The notes below the pieces were generated by a model, which was not told the origin of the DNA, did not search any database, and saw only the letters and a program-made list of their open reading frames with translations. A DNA stretch of 64,000 nt. Origin: Methylobacterium oryzihabitans (GTDB lineage: Bacteria > Pseudomonadota > Alphaproteobacteria > Rhizobiales > Beijerinckiaceae). The DNA is taken from NCBI RefSeq assembly GCF_004004555.2, contig NZ_SACP01000013.1:62001-126000 (forward strand). Reading direction: 5' to 3'. The number at the start of each line of letters is the position of its first letter. Positions within the stretch are counted from its first letter, which is position 1. Below are positions 48,577 to 58,638 of the stretch, in pieces. The position numbers and the translations under genes are program-made.

Positions 48577-51000
48577 GCGCGGCGGCGCGGGGCCGGGGGG
48601 GGTGATCAGGTCGATGGCCGCCTGATTCGGGAAGCCGAACCCGGCCCCGAGCTCGATCGTGTCGAAGCCGTGGCGGAAATCGACGATCGTGTCGCCGCCT
48701 TCCTCCGGCGTATCGAACACGAAGGTGTCGCGTCCGGCCCCGCCGATCAGCGTGTCGGCGCCGAGCCCGCCGATCAGCAGATCGTTGCGCGCCCCGCCGT
48801 CGAGCCTGTCGGCACCGGCGCCGCCGATCAGGGTGTCGGCGCCGCCGAGCCCCGCGATCACGTCGTTCCCGTCCCCTCCGTCGATGAGGTTCGTGCCGTT
48901 GCTGCCCCTCAGGGCGTCGGCGTGGTCCGAGCCGAGAAGGTTGTCGATGCTGTAGAACACGTCGGACCTGGCTTCGCCCACGGAGCCGAAACCCCGGCCG
49001 AGGTCGGCGGCGACTCCGGCCGTCGCGGCCTCGTAGCTCGCCGTGTCGCGGCCGGCGCCACCGTTGAGGAGGTCTCCGCCCGCGCCGCCCAGCAGCGTGT
49101 CGTTCCCGGCCAGGCCGGAGAGGCGGTCGGCTCCGCCGAGGCCGAGGATCAGGTCCGCCGCCCCGGTGCCGGTGAGGATGTCGGCTGCCGCGGTGCCGGT
49201 CAGGGCCTGCGGAGCCGGGCTCGGCGTCGTCGCCGGCGGGGCGGCGCCCTCGGATCCGGAGCCCGATCCTCCGGTCGCGGGCGCGTCCGGCGCCGGCGAG
49301 ACGTAGGCGCTGCCGCCGGTCAGCATGCTGGTCTGGATGTTGTCCGCGGTCAGGCTCGTGGCGGTCACCCCTTCGAGCGTCGCCAGGATCACGAAGCTGT
49401 TGGCGCCGCCGTTGCTGTCGATCCGCACCAGCGTGTCGGCACCGGACTGCGTGAATGCGAGGTACCCGCCCGCGAGGGCGTCGCCCTTCCAGCCGTAGCG
49501 CTTGGCCATCACCGACAGGTCGAGGACGTCCCCCTTCGCGCCGGCCTTGAAGTCGGTGATGGTGTCGCCGGCCTCGGAGACCTGATGGAACGCGAACCGG
49601 TCGCGCCCGGCACCGCCGGTGAGCGCGTCGCGGCCGGCTCCGCCCCAGAGGTAGTCGTTGCCCCCGGCGCCGAGCAGCGTGTCGGTCCCAGCGCCGCCGA
49701 GCAGGCGGTCGTTGCCGGAGGTTCCGGTCATCCGGTCGTCGTCGTTGCCGTCGGACTTCTGCACGACGGTGTTCACCAGCCGGGTCGGGCCGAGCAGCCC
49801 CGCGTTTCTCTCGTAATCGATGTAGCTGTTGGAGATGACGTTGTTGGTTGTCGTCCCCGTCACCATGTAGCCGTAGAACGCGACCTCCTTCATGTAGAGG
49901 TTGTCGACGACCATGTCGCGGCCGTCGCCCTTGCCGTACTCGAAGAAGACCACGCCGCGGTCGTCGCCGACGCTGGCGGAGTTCAGGATCTTGTTGCCGA
50001 CGCCGCGCAGGCCGGCGAAGCCCCACGAGTCGAACGACATCACGTTGTCGAGCAGGTTCCCCCGGCCCTCGGAGTGCCAGGAATACGAGCCGGACGAACT
50101 CTCGTAGGCCACCGTGTCCTTGACGACCATGCCGATGTCGGCGCCGTACTTGGACAGGTCGGGGAAGTTCCGGGGCGTCCAGACCGAGTTGTCGTCGGTC
50201 GCGTGGCGCACCCGTTCGGTGTAGAGCCCGATCACCGTCGTGCCAACCGACATCCCCGAATGGACGCCGTACCCGAAATAGCCGTTCGGGGTGTCGTCGC
50301 GCAGGTTGATGACGGCGCTGTCGAGGACCCGGGCGTTGACGCTGTTGCCGAAGTTGATGCCCATCGAGTTGCCGTCACGGACGGTCAGGTTCTCGACATG
50401 GGCGTCGATGCTGTTGCGGATCGCCACCAGGGCATCCTTCCAGCCGGTCTGCGACTGGTTGCCCTGGACGGTGCCGTTGACGAGGGTCAGCGTGCCCGAT
50501 TCGATCTCGCCGGCACGGACGTTGGTCCGGTAGAGGCCGGCATCGAGGGGCCGTCCCTCCAGCGTGACGGTCCGGCCGTTCACGCCCAGCACCTTCATCG
50601 CCTGCCCGAGCCGCGTCGGCTGGCCGCCGTCCAGATGGTCGTAGGGCAGCACGTCGTCGGAGGTCAGCTTGACCCAGTCGCCCGCCTTCAGGCCGGTCGG
50701 GGCTGCCGCATAGGTGAGGGTCGTGTTGCCGCCCGACTGACCGAGGGCCACGGACGAGGCCTTGCCCATGTGCCCGCCGCCCGCGATGACCGAGGTGTTG
50801 CCGGCCTGTTTCAGGGTCGAGCCGTTGAGATCCAGAGTGATGTCGCGGCTGGTCGTATCGATCGTCAGACCCTGGCGGATGAGGATGGTCTGATCCTTCG
50901 GCAGTACCACCGTGCCGCCCTCGGACAGGCTGGCCACGGCCGAACGGATCGACGCCTCGGTGGCGCCGTTGCTGAGATAAATAACACTCGCCAAAAGCAT
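48577..51000 (-). CDS. Beta-helix/RTX calcium-binding protein, probably missing its true 3' end
   Basis: Starts at ATG 50998-51000. Residues 1 to about 420 form a right-handed beta-helix (pectate-lyase-like) with repeated NLTVRDGNSMGINFGNSVNARVLDS-type turns. RTX nonapeptides (GGxGxDxLx) follow at about 422-470 and again at about 600-780, separated by a Pro/Ser/Gly linker. No N-terminal signal: such proteins leave by type I secretion using a C-terminal signal. The frame shows RTX-like sequence to about residue 795 (DTIELGAGFGFPNQAAIDLI) and then has no stop: it stays open antisense to the whole NOS gene, to 47179. The end given here is the NOS stop boundary. Likely 3'-truncated by rearrangement, or frameshifted at the G8 run near 48595. 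Confidence 0.72.
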
Positions 51001-51252
51001 TTACTCCTAAGGATGACGCCGGCTATCAACATCCGAGCCTTGATCGGATTAGCCTGGGTTAAGGCGTCACAACATGGGTTAGTTAGCAAAGAATTATGGG
51101 CTGATAAAGGCCAAGCTTCGGGCGCAGGGTTGGTCGGCGCGAACGGCTTGGTATTGCTGCAAATTCTGGCCTGACCGCAGCACGGGTGCCGGCAACCGCC
51201 GTCCGTATCGGCACGGGATTGCGCGCGAATCAGTCGGCCGGGCCGGGGTCGC
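51001..51252. other. Upstream region of the beta-helix/RTX gene
   Basis: 252 bp, less GC-rich in 51001-51180 (TTAGTTAGCAAAGAATTATG near 51079). No gene. It must hold the promoter for the minus-strand RTX gene. The adjoining binding-protein gene is on the same strand and ends at 51253. Confidence 0.55.
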
Positions 51253-52305
51253 TCAGGGCGCCGCCTTGTCGCCGTAGCGCCGGCGCCATTCGGCGACGAT
51301 GCGCGGCCGGTGGCGGGCCATCCAGGCGAGGTCGATGCGGATCATCCGCGCCTCGGCGTGGGGCGGGTAGATCGGGGCCGGGTTCGAGACTCCCGGATAG
51401 GCCACGACCGCGTAGGTCTGGGCGTAGAGCTGGTTGGCTTCGCGGCTCACGCCCCAGTCGGCGACCCGGCGGGCGAGGTCCGGATGCGCGGTGCCGGCGA
51501 AGATCGCCAGCCCCTCCTGGTCCCAGCCGGTGCCGTCGACCGGAACCACGATGTCGATCGGCGCGCCGCCGCCCTTCTCCGCCGCCGCCCGCATGTCGAA
51601 GGACAGGCCGGCCGCCTTGCGCCCGGCCCCGGCCTCGGCGCAGGGGGCGGTGCCGCTCGCCGGGTAGGCGTCGACCTGCGCGTGCAGCGCGTCCATGAAC
51701 GCCCAGGCCGGCTCCTCGCCCATGCTCTGCAGCCAGCCGGCGACGAGCATGTAGCCGGTGCCCGAGCGGGTCGGGTCGGGCATCGTCACCCGGCCCCGCA
51801 GCCGGGGATCGAGCAGGTCGCGCCAGAAGTTCGGCCGCGACAGCCGGTCGCGCGCCGCCACCTCCGCGTTGAAGCAGATCACGCCCAGGAAGGCGTCCAT
51901 CCCGCTCCAGCTGTAGGGCGGGGTCGGATCGCGGAACGACGCGCGCAGCCGCTCGGCGCCCTTCGGCGTGTAGGCGTCGAGCAGGCCGGCCTGCTCGAAC
52001 TGCAGCAGGCTCGTCACCGCGAGGCCGAATGCCATGTCGGGCCGCCCGCCCTCGCCGCTCAGGATCCGCTCGGTCAGGATCCCGGTCGAGGCGCGCTCCC
52101 ACGCCACCTCGACCTCGGGCACGGCCGCCTCGATCGCCTGCTTGGCGGCGGCGATCTGCTCGGGCTCGAACGCGGTGGCGATCCGCAGCCGCACCCGCTC
52201 GGCGGCGGCCTCCGCCGCCGCGAGCCCGACCACGCCCAGCACCAGAATCCCGGCCACCGCGTTCCGGATCCGCAACCCGTGTCCCCCCGCCGTCGGCGGG
52301 GGCAT
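51253..52305 (-). CDS. ABC transporter-type periplasmic substrate-binding protein
   Basis: 350 residues from ATG 52303-52305. Sec signal around residues 12-35 (AVAGILVLGVVGLAAAEAAA). Type II binding-protein fold of the Fe3+/2-aminoethylphosphonate/putrescine-like group: LRIATAFEPEQIAAAKQAIEAAVPEVEVAWERASTGILTERI, and later GVICFNAEVAARDRLSRPNFWRDLLDP and DPTRSGTGYMLVAGW. No permease or ATPase genes are adjacent, so it may work with a remote transporter or as a sensory partner. Ligand unknown. A second, distant homologue begins at 63350. Confidence 0.82.
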   Translation of the reverse strand: MPPPTAGGHGLRIRNAVAGILVLGVVGLAAAEAAAERVRLRIATAFEPEQIAAAKQAIEAAVPEVEVAWERASTGILTERILSGEGGRPDMAFGLAVTSLLQFEQAGLLDAYTPKGAERLRASFRDPTPPYSWSGMDAFLGVICFNAEVAARDRLSRPNFWRDLLDPRLRGRVTMPDPTRSGTGYMLVAGWLQSMGEEPAWAFMDALHAQVDAYPASGTAPCAEAGAGRKAAGLSFDMRAAAEKGGGAPIDIVVPVDGTGWDQEGLAIFAGTAHPDLARRVADWGVSREANQLYAQTYAVVAYPGVSNPAPIYPPHAEARMIRIDLAWMARHRPRIVAEWRRRYGDKAAP

Positions 52306-52353
52306 AGCGCGCGCGGTCCGCGATGGGTAGGCCGCGCCCGGTGCGGACGGTCC

Positions 52354-55300
52354 TCAGGCGGCGAAGGTCACGTCGCCCGACGCCGTGCCGGACAGCAGGT
52401 CGAGCCCGGTCACCCCGGCGACCCGGAAGGTCTCGCTCATCCCGCCGAGGGCCGGCCCGGCATGGATCGTGTAGAGGTCGCCGCCGGCCTCGTGGGTCAG
52501 GAACGCGCCCGCCCCGAAGCCGCGGAACTCCAGCCGGTCGCCGCCGGCCGCGCCGGCCCCGGCGAAGTCCTGGATCACGTCGCCCTCCGTCTCCCAGGCC
52601 CGCAGCACGAACACGTCCTCGCCCTCGCCGCCGATGAGGGTGTCGGCCCCGCCGCGCCCGTCGAGCACGTTGCGGCCCCGGTTGCCCCGGATCGTGTTGT
52701 CGACGGCGTTGCCGGTCCCGTCCAGGTTCGCGCTCGTGGTGAGGGCGAGGATCTCGACGTTGTCGGACAGCGTGTAGCTGACCTGGGACAGCACCCGGTC
52801 GGTGCCCTCCCCGGCCTGCTCGACGATGACGTCGCGGGCATCGTCGACCGTGTAGGTGTCGTTACCGGTTCCGCCGATCATCGTGTCGGCGCCGCCCATG
52901 CCTTCGAGGCGGTCGCTGTTGCGGCCGCCGAGGATGAGGTTGTCGAGGTCGTTGCCGAAGCCGTGGAAGGTCGGCTTGCCGATGTAGACGAGGGTCTCGA
53001 CGTTGGCGTCGAGGGTGTAGCGGGTCAGCGAGGTCCGCACCGTGTCGTTGCCGCCGCCTGGCAGTTCGGTCACGATGTCGTTGGGGCCGTTGACGAGGTA
53101 CACGTCGTCGGTGGGCCCGAAGGGATCGATCGTGATGTCGAGGACCGCCTCGGCGGTGCCGCCGCGACTGTCGGCGACGGTGTAGGTGAAGCGGTCGTGG
53201 TTCGTGCTCGCGACCGGGGCGGTCGCGGCGTAGCGGTAGGAGCCGTCGGCCGCCAGGGTGAGCGTGCCGAAGCTGCCCGCCACCGCCTGCCCGACCTTGG
53301 CGGTCTCGCCGCCGACGGCGGTGACCCGGAGCGTATCGCCGTCCCGGTCGGTGTCGTTGGCGAGCACGCCCTGCGCCACGCCCTTCGTCACGGCCCCGTC
53401 GGCGCCGGTCGACCCAGCGTCGGCCACCAGGGTGGGGTTGTAGTTGACGAAGCCGTTCGGGCCGTAGGTCCCGGCGGCGTCGACGAGGGTGTCGATCGCG
53501 TGCGAGAAGAACTGGTTGCGCTGGCTGATCGTCAAGGTCAGGCCCTCGACCACCAAGGTGTCGGAGCCGGCGCCACCCTGAATCAGAGCCGCGGCGGCGA
53601 GGCTGTCGACCTTGAAGAGCGTGCCACCCGCACGAGTACCCTCGATCGACCCCGCGGACGCCCCTCTGATCGCTTTTCCGGTCAGGTCGAGGCTCGCCTC
53701 ACTTGTCGTGAATCGGACACCGTCATCGAGCGTGATGGTTCTCACGTCGGCAAGGGACGCGGCATCGACCTTCACGACCGGCGCGGGCTCGGCGGTGCCG
53801 CCGAACCGGCCGTGAACGACGAGATTTTCGACGTTGCGGAGCGTGATTGCCGTCAGGTCATAGGAATCGGAAACCGAGGAGGCGTTGTCGATCTCGACGG
53901 TGTCGAAGACGTTGAGTTGGAGTTCATCGATGCCTTGTCCGCCGTCGATGACGCTTCCGGCCTTCAGTCGATTTCCCTGCGCCGCCAGGATCGTGTCCGC
54001 CTCGCTGCCGCCGCGCAAGGTCACCCTGCTCTCGGCGAGATGAACCGTGATGCCGCCGGTCTCACCGGGCGCGGCACCGCCATCGCCCAGGGTCACGAGC
54101 AGATTGCCGCCGTTGCGCAGGATCACGCTGGCCGTCGCACTCGTGGGATTGACGACGCGGACCTCTTCGAAGCGGGAGAAGTAACGAAGGCTCGCGAGGT
54201 CGAAAAGGCCTGGACCCAGGAGTTCCAGCGCGTCCCAGCCTGCACCCCCATCGAGCACATCGCCGCCATTATAGTACTTGGTCGCGCCTGAACTATATGT
54301 ATATGTCCCATTGGTCAGCGTCGCAGCCGTCGCCGTGAGGACTTGGTCCCCGGCCCCGAGCGAGATCGTGTCGATGCCTTTGGAGAGGGTCACGGCACCG
54401 GAAGGCTTCTCCGGCTTCGTGTAGGTTCCTGCCGCGTCGATGATGGTTTCGACGGATCCGCTGAAGACCAACTCGCGCTGGGCGGTGGTGAGGGTCTGTC
54501 CGACGACCACCACGGTGTCGCGACCGGCACCGCCGCGGAACAGACCCGCCGCCACGGCACGGTCGGTCGTGAAGGTCGTGCCGAGCACGTTCGTGCTCTC
54601 GATGCCTCCGCCGTAGAGACCGCTGATCGTCCTGCCGGACAGATCGAGAGCCGCGTCTGCCGTGACGAGCGTGGCGCCGTAGGAGAGGTCGATCGCCTCG
54701 ACGCCGGCCAAAGCTGACGCGCCCGCCTTGACGACGGTCATGCCGCGTTGGGTCACGCTGGTTCCGCCCTGAACGGACAGTTGCTCGACGTTGCGCAGGA
54801 CGATGGCGTTCAGATCGTAGATCGAATCGAGGGAGGCGCCTGAGTTGGTCTTGGCCGAGCGATCGTACTGGAGTGAGAGTTGATCGCGACCTCCGCCGCC
54901 GTTGATCACCGTGCCGGCCTGCAACCGGCTCGGAGCCGAGGCCGAGATTGTGTCGGCTTCGTCGCCGCCGTTGATGGTGACGCGGCTGTTGGCAAGGATG
55001 ACCTGAACGGATCCGGCATCGCCGGAGCCACCGGCTGGGCCACTCAGCGAGACCGTGAGATCGGCGCCGTCGCGCAACGCGAGGCTGCTGGTTCCGGAGG
55101 AGCTCGCCGGGATCGTGAAGCGCACCTCCTCGAAGCCGGTGAAGCGGTCCAGTCCGGCAAGGTTGACGGTGCCGGCTCCCGAAATCGAGAGTACGTCGTA
55201 GCCAGCGCCGCCCTCCAGACGGTCGCCGCCGGTGTAGGAGACCGATCCGCTCGGGCCGTAGGTGGGCCAGCCGGCGTTCAGCGTCGCTGTGGTTGCCGTG

Positions 55301-57936
55301 ACCGTCTGGTCGGCATCCGAGGGCGGGATCGCATCACGGCCGGTCGTGAGGGTCGAGCCGTCGGCCGGGACCGTGAAGTCCTCGAAGGTACCAGCGGCAT
55401 CGACGATGGTCTCGATGCCGGCAGCGAAGATCTTGTCACGCTCGATCGAGGTCAGGGTCTGGCCGGTGACGACGACCTTGTCCCTGCCGCTTCCCCCCTT
55501 GATCAAGGCCGCTACTGCGGCATTGTCGACCGTGAAGGTCGTGCCGGTGGCATTGCGGCTCTCGATGAAGGTGCCGGAGGTACCAGTGACCGCCTTGCCG
55601 GTCAGATCCAGGACCGCACTCTCCGTCACCAGTCTGGCGGTGTTGGACAAGGCGATCGTCGTCACGCCGGCCAGAACAGTCTCATCGACTTTGACGATGG
55701 TCGTGGTGTCGGCGTACCCATAAAAGGCACCGATCACGACAAGCCTTTCGACGTTTGTCAGGCTCACGTTGGTCAGATCGTAGATCGTATCGACATAGAT
55801 GCGACCCAGATACTTGTTGCCTCCGGTTTTCGGATCGTAGGCGTAAGATTCCGGCACGAGATAGTAGCTGAGACGCAGGGTGTCGGAACCGCCGCCACCA
55901 TCGATGATGCTGCCAGCGTGCAACTGACGAGCCTCGACAGCCGACACGTCGTCGTTCTCGCGACCTCCGCGCAGAGTGACGCGGCTCTCGGCGAGCTGGA
56001 CCGCGATGCCGCCGGTGGTTGCATTGGCGGACCCGGTCGTGCCGTCTCCCAGGGTCACGATGAGGTCGGCACCATCGCGCAGGGTCAGGCTGGCGACGGT
56101 GGCAGTGGTGTTGGTGAGGCGCACCTCCTCGAAGCCGGTGAAGCGTGCGAGGCCCGCGAGGTTGAAGCTGCCCGAGCCGGACAGGGCGAGAACGTCGTAG
56201 CCGCCACCGCCATCGAGGCTGTCTCCGCCTGAATAATAGGCTATTCTGTCACCGGCATATTGGGGCGTGCCGGCGTTCAGTGTCGCGGCGAGACCCGCGA
56301 CCGTCAGGTCGGCCTTCCACGGGCGGATCTCGTCCCAGCCGACCGTCAGGACCACTGTGCCGGCCGGCGTTCCGGGCTTCCTGTAGGTTCCCGCGGCGTC
56401 GGTGATTGACTCGACCGAACCGGTGAAGATCAACTCGCGCTGGTCCGCTGTCAGGGTCCCGTTCCTGACCACCACCCGGTCCCGGCCGGCGCCCCCTTGG
56501 ATCAGGATCGCCGATCGCGCATCATCGACCGTGAAGGTTGTCCCCGAGGCGTTGCTGCTCGTGATGACGCTGCCCTCGGTATCGCGGATCGACTTCCCGG
56601 TCAGATCGAGCGTGGCGTCCGCCGTGGTCATCCGGGCGTTGCCGGAGAGGGATATCATATCGACGTCAGCCAGCGCCCGATCGCTGACCTTCACGATGGT
56701 GGTCTTGTTGGAAAGGGAATTGCCAGAGACATCCAGTCTCTCAACATTACTCAAGGTGATACTTGTCAAATCGTAGACGGTGTCGGTGTACTCGCCGGAG
56801 CGCATGTAGTTGTAAGCCAAAGACAACGAGTCGCTCCCGAGACCGCCATCGAAGCTACTGCCGGCTCGAAGCTGTTCGGATCTGCGAACAATAACATCTT
56901 CGATGCCGTTGCCGCCACGCAGCGTGACACGGCTGTTGGCCAAGTAAATTCTGGTGGAGCCTTGGCCCATGTAGGGATACAGATCAGGCTCGCCCGGCGC
57001 GGACATGCCGTCACCGACCGTCACGGTGAGATCGACGCCATCACGAAGGGTCAGTTGAGCGCCGCCACGGGTGGTGTTGGTGAGACGCACCTCCTCGAAA
57101 CCGGTGAACTGAGTGAGAGCAGAGAGATCGAAGATACCGGACTCGAAGAGAGCAAGCACGTCGTGACCGGCGCCGCCGTTGAGGCGGGTCCCACTCGTCA
57201 GCGCCGCTGCCTTGCTCTGCACCACTTGGTCGGCGTCCTGCGGGAGGATCTCGCCGCCCTCTGTCAGAACGGCACCGTCCGCGGGAAGAAGCTTGACGTA
57301 AGTACCCGTGATATCCGTGATCGACTCGACGGAGGCTGCGAAGATCTGATCGCGCTGGGCTGCCGTCAGGAGCCGTCGATTGAGCACCACCTTGTCCCGG
57401 CCTGCACCGCCCTTGACGAGCAATGCCGCCTGCGGATCGTCGACCGTGAATGTCGTTCCCGAAGCGTTGCTGCTCGTGATCGTGCCGCCTGCCGAGCTGC
57501 TGATGAGCTTTCCAGTCAAATCGAGCGTGGCATCGACCGTGGTGAGCTGAGCGCGGTTCGAGAGGGAGATCTTCGTCACATTAGCGAGGGCCCGGCTGCT
57601 GACCTTGGCGATCGTCGTACCGCCAGGACCGGTGTTCCCTGAAATCGACAAATTCCTCACACGGTCCAGATCGATACTGGTCAGATCGTAGACGGTGTCG
57701 GGGAAGACGCCAGGGGACGTCGCCGCCTCATAGGACAGCGACAGTGAGTCGGTCCCGAGTCCGCCGTCGAAGCTGGCACCGCCATCGAGCCGGTCACCGC
57801 TCGCCAGAGTCGAGGCCATGCCCTGCGCCTGATCGACGTCTTGGGACGGCACATCATCGACATCCGTGGTGAGGTCGACGATGGTGCTGACATTGGCCAT
57901 GACGCTCTGATCCCGACTTTGCGGCGGCTTCGTCAT
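52354..57936 (-). CDS. Giant RTX-type secreted repeat protein (about 1,860 aa)
   Basis: Start taken at ATG 57934-57936 (MTKPPQSRDQ); ATG 57898-57900 (MANVSTIVDLTTD) is equally possible. Upstream frame content is not protein-like. Residues about 50-1490 contain five long internal repeats of roughly 305-335 residues. Each has a SFDGGLGSDSLSLSY-like calcium loop, DTVYDLTSITLSNVERLDVSG, LDLTGKSI, SSNASGTTFTVDD, GGAGRDKVV and FTGFEEVRLTN. Then a VCBS/cadherin-like module at about 1500-1610 (GVAQGVLANDTDRDGDTLRVTA), classical RTX nonapeptides at about 1670-1780, and a C-terminal region suited to type I secretion. No signal peptide. Probably an exported calcium-dependent adhesin or surface-layer type protein. 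Secretion genes are not in the window. Confidence 0.85.
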   Translation of the reverse strand: MTKPPQSRDQSVMANVSTIVDLTTDVDDVPSQDVDQAQGMASTLASGDRLDGGASFDGGLGTDSLSLSYEAATSPGVFPDTVYDLTSIDLDRVRNLSISGNTGPGGTTIAKVSSRALANVTKISLSNRAQLTTVDATLDLTGKLISSSAGGTITSSNASGTTFTVDDPQAALLVKGGAGRDKVVLNRRLLTAAQRDQIFAASVESITDITGTYVKLLPADGAVLTEGGEILPQDADQVVQSKAAALTSGTRLNGGAGHDVLALFESGIFDLSALTQFTGFEEVRLTNTTRGGAQLTLRDGVDLTVTVGDGMSAPGEPDLYPYMGQGSTRIYLANSRVTLRGGNGIEDVIVRRSEQLRAGSSFDGGLGSDSLSLAYNYMRSGEYTDTVYDLTSITLSNVERLDVSGNSLSNKTTIVKVSDRALADVDMISLSGNARMTTADATLDLTGKSIRDTEGSVITSSNASGTTFTVDDARSAILIQGGAGRDRVVVRNGTLTADQRELIFTGSVESITDAAGTYRKPGTPAGTVVLTVGWDEIRPWKADLTVAGLAATLNAGTPQYAGDRIAYYSGGDSLDGGGGYDVLALSGSGSFNLAGLARFTGFEEVRLTNTTATVASLTLRDGADLIVTLGDGTTGSANATTGGIAVQLAESRVTLRGGRENDDVSAVEARQLHAGSIIDGGGGSDTLRLSYYLVPESYAYDPKTGGNKYLGRIYVDTIYDLTNVSLTNVERLVVIGAFYGYADTTTIVKVDETVLAGVTTIALSNTARLVTESAVLDLTGKAVTGTSGTFIESRNATGTTFTVDNAAVAALIKGGSGRDKVVVTGQTLTSIERDKIFAAGIETIVDAAGTFEDFTVPADGSTLTTGRDAIPPSDADQTVTATTATLNAGWPTYGPSGSVSYTGGDRLEGGAGYDVLSISGAGTVNLAGLDRFTGFEEVRFTIPASSSGTSSLALRDGADLTVSLSGPAGGSGDAGSVQVILANSRVTINGGDEADTISASAPSRLQAGTVINGGGGRDQLSLQYDRSAKTNSGASLDSIYDLNAIVLRNVEQLSVQGGTSVTQRGMTVVKAGASALAGVEAIDLSYGATLVTADAALDLSGRTISGLYGGGIESTNVLGTTFTTDRAVAAGLFRGGAGRDTVVVVGQTLTTAQRELVFSGSVETIIDAAGTYTKPEKPSGAVTLSKGIDTISLGAGDQVLTATAATLTNGTYTYSSGATKYYNGGDVLDGGAGWDALELLGPGLFDLASLRYFSRFEEVRVVNPTSATASVILRNGGNLLVTLGDGGAAPGETGGITVHLAESRVTLRGGSEADTILAAQGNRLKAGSVIDGGQGIDELQLNVFDTVEIDNASSVSDSYDLTAITLRNVENLVVHGRFGGTAEPAPVVKVDAASLADVRTITLDDGVRFTTSEASLDLTGKAIRGASAGSIEGTRAGGTLFKVDSLAAAALIQGGAGSDTLVVEGLTLTISQRNQFFSHAIDTLVDAAGTYGPNGFVNYNPTLVADAGSTGADGAVTKGVAQGVLANDTDRDGDTLRVTAVGGETAKVGQAVAGSFGTLTLAADGSYRYAATAPVASTNHDRFTYTVADSRGGTAEAVLDITIDPFGPTDDVYLVNGPNDIVTELPGGGNDTVRTSLTRYTLDANVETLVYIGKPTFHGFGNDLDNLILGGRNSDRLEGMGGADTMIGGTGNDTYTVDDARDVIVEQAGEGTDRVLSQVSYTLSDNVEILALTTSANLDGTGNAVDNTIRGNRGRNVLDGRGGADTLIGGEGEDVFVLRAWETEGDVIQDFAGAGAAGGDRLEFRGFGAGAFLTHEAGGDLYTIHAGPALGGMSETFRVAGVTGLDLLSGTASGDVTFAA
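53930..57795 (-). repeat. Five large tandem repeats inside the giant RTX gene
   Basis: The DGG(x)G(x)D calcium-loop codons recur at about 57770, 56850, 55900, 54895 and 53945, giving periods of about 920-1005 bp. Units are clearly homologous at protein level but diverged in sequence, so they are old duplications. Each encodes about 305-335 residues. Confidence 0.8.
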
Positions 57937-58638
57937 AGGCGGATCGTGGGAGCACGAGCAAATGAAATCATACCAACGGCCCAAGATGCTGACGCATCGA
58001 CTCGATCTCGGGCAGGCCCGAGATCGACGAGGCCGTTGACTCATCTCGAATTTCCGACACCAAGTCAGAGGCTTGGCACAAGTTCGAAAGCGGAACCAAA
58101 GGTTGTTGTCAATGACTGTTGGTATCAGAGCATCGCGGCCACGAAACCACCCCAGCTCCGTGCTTTGAGTTGCATATTTTTTAAAAACGTACCAAGAGTT
58201 GCAGAATTTCTGGCCGCCCTCGGAGGGGATGATTTCGAAATATCCGAGTTGATGTTGCAGACAAATTGTTCGCCCGTAGGCCATGGCAGAAAGGCCTGCG
58301 ACACAGGGGCATGTTTCGACTGATGGCGTCGTCGAGAGCATCGGTGGAAGGCAGATGACCCCACCGTGTCATGCGAGATCGGGGTGATCGTCCGGCGAGC
58401 CCTGTGGGATCGCTTCCGGCGACCGTGGACGATCGCTTGCGCGAGGCGGATGCCCGGCTTCGCCCAGGCGTGGCGAGCCTCCATGAACGCCGGGTCCCCC
58501 GCCGGAACTGCTTCCAGCCGTCGCCAGCACCTCGCGCACCGCCCACCCTTTGACCCCCGGCCCCACTCCCGGCATACCGGTCATGCTGCACTGCAAGACG
58601 CCGTGCGCCCGCCCCGCGACCCTGGTTCAGGATCCCGC
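57937..58638. other. Gene-free, AT-richer region between the giant RTX gene and arginase
   Basis: 702 bp. The stretch 58040-58290 is the most AT-rich part of the window (for example TTGCATATTTTTTAAAAACG near 58170). The open frame continuing upstream of the RTX start is not protein-like (Arg/Cys/Ser-rich). The region must hold the RTX promoter on the minus strand and the arginase promoter on the plus strand. The sharp change in composition near 58330 may mark the right edge of the atypical block. Confidence 0.6.

Noticed and set aside
51310-54291. Plus-strand frame of nearly 1,000 codons antisense to the binding protein and giant RTX genes
   Set aside because: It spans two unrelated minus-strand genes and their gap, and is rich in Val/Gly/Arg/Asp as expected for the complement of RTX sequence.
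53930-57795. CRISPR array or tandem satellite
   Set aside because: The repeats are about 1 kb each, diverged and in frame inside one gene; they are protein-domain duplications.
57937-58341. 135-codon N-terminal extension of the giant RTX protein
   Set aside because: The extension is Arg/Cys/Ser-rich, lies in AT-rich promoter-like DNA and has no RTX-like features; starts at 57936 or 57900 are more sensible.
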